Made by a program: the position numbers and the translations under genes. From assembly GCA_025350985.1 (NCBI GenBank), contig JANXWU010000433.1:1-6506 (forward strand): a stretch of 6,506 bases of DNA, in the 5' to 3' direction. The DNA is from Spartobacteria bacterium (GTDB lineage Bacteria; Verrucomicrobiota; Verrucomicrobiia; Chthoniobacterales; Chthoniobacteraceae). Shown here piece after piece: positions 5,276 to 6,506 of this stretch (positions are counted from its first letter, which is position 1; every line of letters begins with the position of its first letter). The notes below the pieces were generated by a model. It did no database searches. It saw only the letters and a list, made by a program, of their open reading frames with translations, and was not told where the DNA came from.

Positions 5276-6506
5276 ATGCGGAAACCTTCCACTTACCTTG
5301 TGCTCTGCGCCCTCGTGTGGTCGTGCGCTTTTTCCGCGTACGCCGCGGACGATCCGTCGGACCAGTTTCTCGATGCCTACATGGCCGTGCAGCAGGCGGA
5401 AAAACTGGAACTCAACGGCAAGTTTCGCAGTGCTCTCTCGAAGTATAAGTTCGCCGCCACCACGCTGGATCAAATCCGGGACCGGGCACCGGATTGGAAG
5501 CCAGCCATTGTGGATTATCGGCGGAAGAAAACCGGTGACGCGATCATCTCGCTGGAAGCAAAGGTGGCGCAGGGCGGCGGCTCCGTGGAGATCGAGGAGC
5601 CCTTGCCGGGAAATCTCGAACCCCCGCTGCCGCGCAAAGAGCTGGACGGCACCGGAGTCGCCGGCGGGTCGTCCGCGAGCCTGAGCGACCTCGTCGCCCA
5701 ACGCGAAAGGCAGATGCAGCAGCAACTCAAGGACGCCAAATCCGAACTCCAAACCGCACGGCGGGAAAAAGAGGATCTCGCGGAGAAGCTGGACAAAACC
5801 ATCAAGCAGTTAAGCCAGACGCGGATCAACGAAGCGGAGATCAAATCCAAGCTCGCCCAGGCGCAGGAGTCGCTGTCCAGCGCGAAGAGCGACAACTCGG
5901 CGGAGTTCGCGGGCAAGAAGGCGCTGGAAGTCGAGATCACCCGGCTCAAGGACGCGCTTCGCACAGCGCAGATTGATCGCGACGCCGCCGAAGATCAGGC
6001 GCTTCTTTACAGCAACCGCACGGCGACGGTGAAAAATGCCGCGCTGGCCCTCGCCAAAAAGGAGGTCGAGAAAGACCTGACCGACGCGCACAAAAAGATC
6101 GACCAAATCGGCAAAGAGCGCGACACGGCGGTGCGGGAACGCGACGTGGCCGTGCAGGAAAAAGAACAATTTGCCGCCAAACTCGGCGGAGCGCAGCAGC
6201 AGATCGCCGCGTTGACCAAAGAGCGCGACGAATCCCAGCGTGCGGCGCGCGAGGTGGAGGCGAGGCTTTCCGCCACGACGGAACAAATCGACGCGTATCA
6301 GCAGGAGCGCGACGCGGCAACCACGCAGGCGCAGGAACTCACCAACAAGCTCGGCGACATGCAGCAGCAAATGTTTGCGCTGAGTCGTGACCGCAACGAC
6401 GCGAAAAAGGACAGCGTCAAACTCGCGGCGCAGTTCGAGGAAGTGCAGAAGCAAGTGGCGACCATCACCTCCGAGCGTGACAACGCGCGCAAAGCCAGCC
6501 AGGAAG
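5276..6506 (+). CDS. Exported TPR-like/coiled-coil protein (partial, runs off the window)
   Basis: An open frame runs from ATG 5276 to the window end with no stop; 410 codons are visible. The N-terminus (MRKPSTYLVLCALVWSCAFS, then AYAA) is a signal peptide with likely cleavage after residue 23 or 24, so the protein should act outside the cytoplasm. Residues 28-97 form an amphipathic helical region resembling a single TPR unit (AEKLELNGKFRSALSKY at 41-57, then APDWKPAIVDYR at 71-82). Residues 99-133 are a Gly/Pro-rich, probably disordered linker. From about 136 onward the protein is highly charged and heptad-patterned, a long coiled coil. From residue 288 it repeats every 28 residues beginning ERD or DRN. 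The N-terminal domain resembles Verrucomicrobiota proteins, by memory only. The function is unknown; an envelope scaffold or spacer is a guess. ATG 5276 is chosen because it directly precedes the signal peptide. The gene diverges from the HNH gene. Confidence 0.85.
   Translation, partial: MRKPSTYLVLCALVWSCAFSAYAADDPSDQFLDAYMAVQQAEKLELNGKFRSALSKYKFAATTLDQIRDRAPDWKPAIVDYRRKKTGDAIISLEAKVAQGGGSVEIEEPLPGNLEPPLPRKELDGTGVAGGSSASLSDLVAQRERQMQQQLKDAKSELQTARREKEDLAEKLDKTIKQLSQTRINEAEIKSKLAQAQESLSSAKSDNSAEFAGKKALEVEITRLKDALRTAQIDRDAAEDQALLYSNRTATVKNAALALAKKEVEKDLTDAHKKIDQIGKERDTAVRERDVAVQEKEQFAAKLGGAQQQIAALTKERDESQRAAREVEARLSATTEQIDAYQQERDAATTQAQELTNKLGDMQQQMFALSRDRNDAKKDSVKLAAQFEEVQKQVATITSERDNARKASQE
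6137..6506 (+). repeat. 84-bp / 28-residue tandem coiled-coil repeat
   Basis: Within the coiled-coil gene, codons for the triplet ERD or its variant DRN occur at 6137, 6221, 6305, 6389 and 6473, each exactly 84 bp apart. That gives four complete units (residues 288-315, 316-343, 344-371, 372-399) and the start of a fifth at 400. Each unit is four heptads: an ERDxxxx opening, a mixed charged heptad, one often starting KLG or RLS, and a closing Q-I/M/V-x-A heptad such as QIAALTK, QMFALSR and QVATITS. An extra ERD heptad at 6116 precedes the array. Protein similarity is moderate and DNA identity low, so the units are old duplications and not a slippage tract. Confidence 0.7.

Noticed and set aside
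5315..5329. Possible lipobox (VWSC, Cys17) in the coiled-coil protein's signal peptide
   Set aside because: Trp at the -2 position is unusual, and the hydrophobic stretch continues past the Cys to a good AYA signal peptidase I site, so type I cleavage is more likely.
4477..5448. Plus-strand open frame of 323 codons opposite the HNH gene
   Set aside because: It runs antisense to the HNH coding sequence and overlaps both cls and the start of the coiled-coil gene. Its product shows no recognisable family, whereas the HNH frame has all its motifs.
5810..6454. Minus-strand open frame of 214 codons opposite the coiled-coil gene
   Set aside because: The Leu/Arg-rich product mirrors heptad codons on the other strand. 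The plus frame has a signal peptide, heptads and an 84-bp period that a shadow would not explain.

Overview
The window is GC-rich, tightly packed bacterial DNA. The makeup of the genes suggests Verrucomicrobiota or a related phylum (inference). Three things point that way: a secreted coiled-coil protein whose N-terminal domain resembles those I associate with that phylum, a distinctive NuoM variant, and a stand-alone HNH protein. None of the five visible start codons has a recognisable Shine-Dalgarno sequence.

Layout. Positions 1-102 are the 3' end of nuoL. It is followed at 7- and 6-bp spacing by nuoM (110-1621, GTG start) and nuoN (1628-3097). This is the distal end of a nuo operon encoding the proton-pumping membrane arm of respiratory complex I (NADH:quinone oxidoreductase). 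Thirty bp further on, on the same strand, is a cardiolipin synthase/phospholipase D gene (3128-4546), probably reached by the same transcript. It converges, with only 14 bp between stop codons, on a minus-strand gene for a 201-residue HNH endonuclease (4561-5166). A 109-bp divergent intergenic region follows. It holds a good sigma70-like promoter for the HNH gene and a weaker one for the next gene. The last gene (5276 to beyond 6506) encodes an exported protein with a helical TPR-like N-terminal domain, a Pro/Gly-rich linker and a long coiled coil. The coiled coil resolves at its visible end into exact 28-residue (84-bp) units.

How the genes relate. NuoL, NuoM and NuoN are the three antiporter-like subunits that translocate protons. 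Cardiolipin synthase makes a lipid known to support complex I and other respiratory enzymes, so its place behind nuoN is plausible functional coupling, though simple adjacency is possible. The HNH protein and the coiled-coil protein have no evident link to respiration. I see no mobile element, CRISPR array, tRNA or rRNA, and no convincing new multi-gene system. The points most worth following up are the missing TM7 lysine in NuoM, the 28-residue repeat, and the paired divergent promoters.
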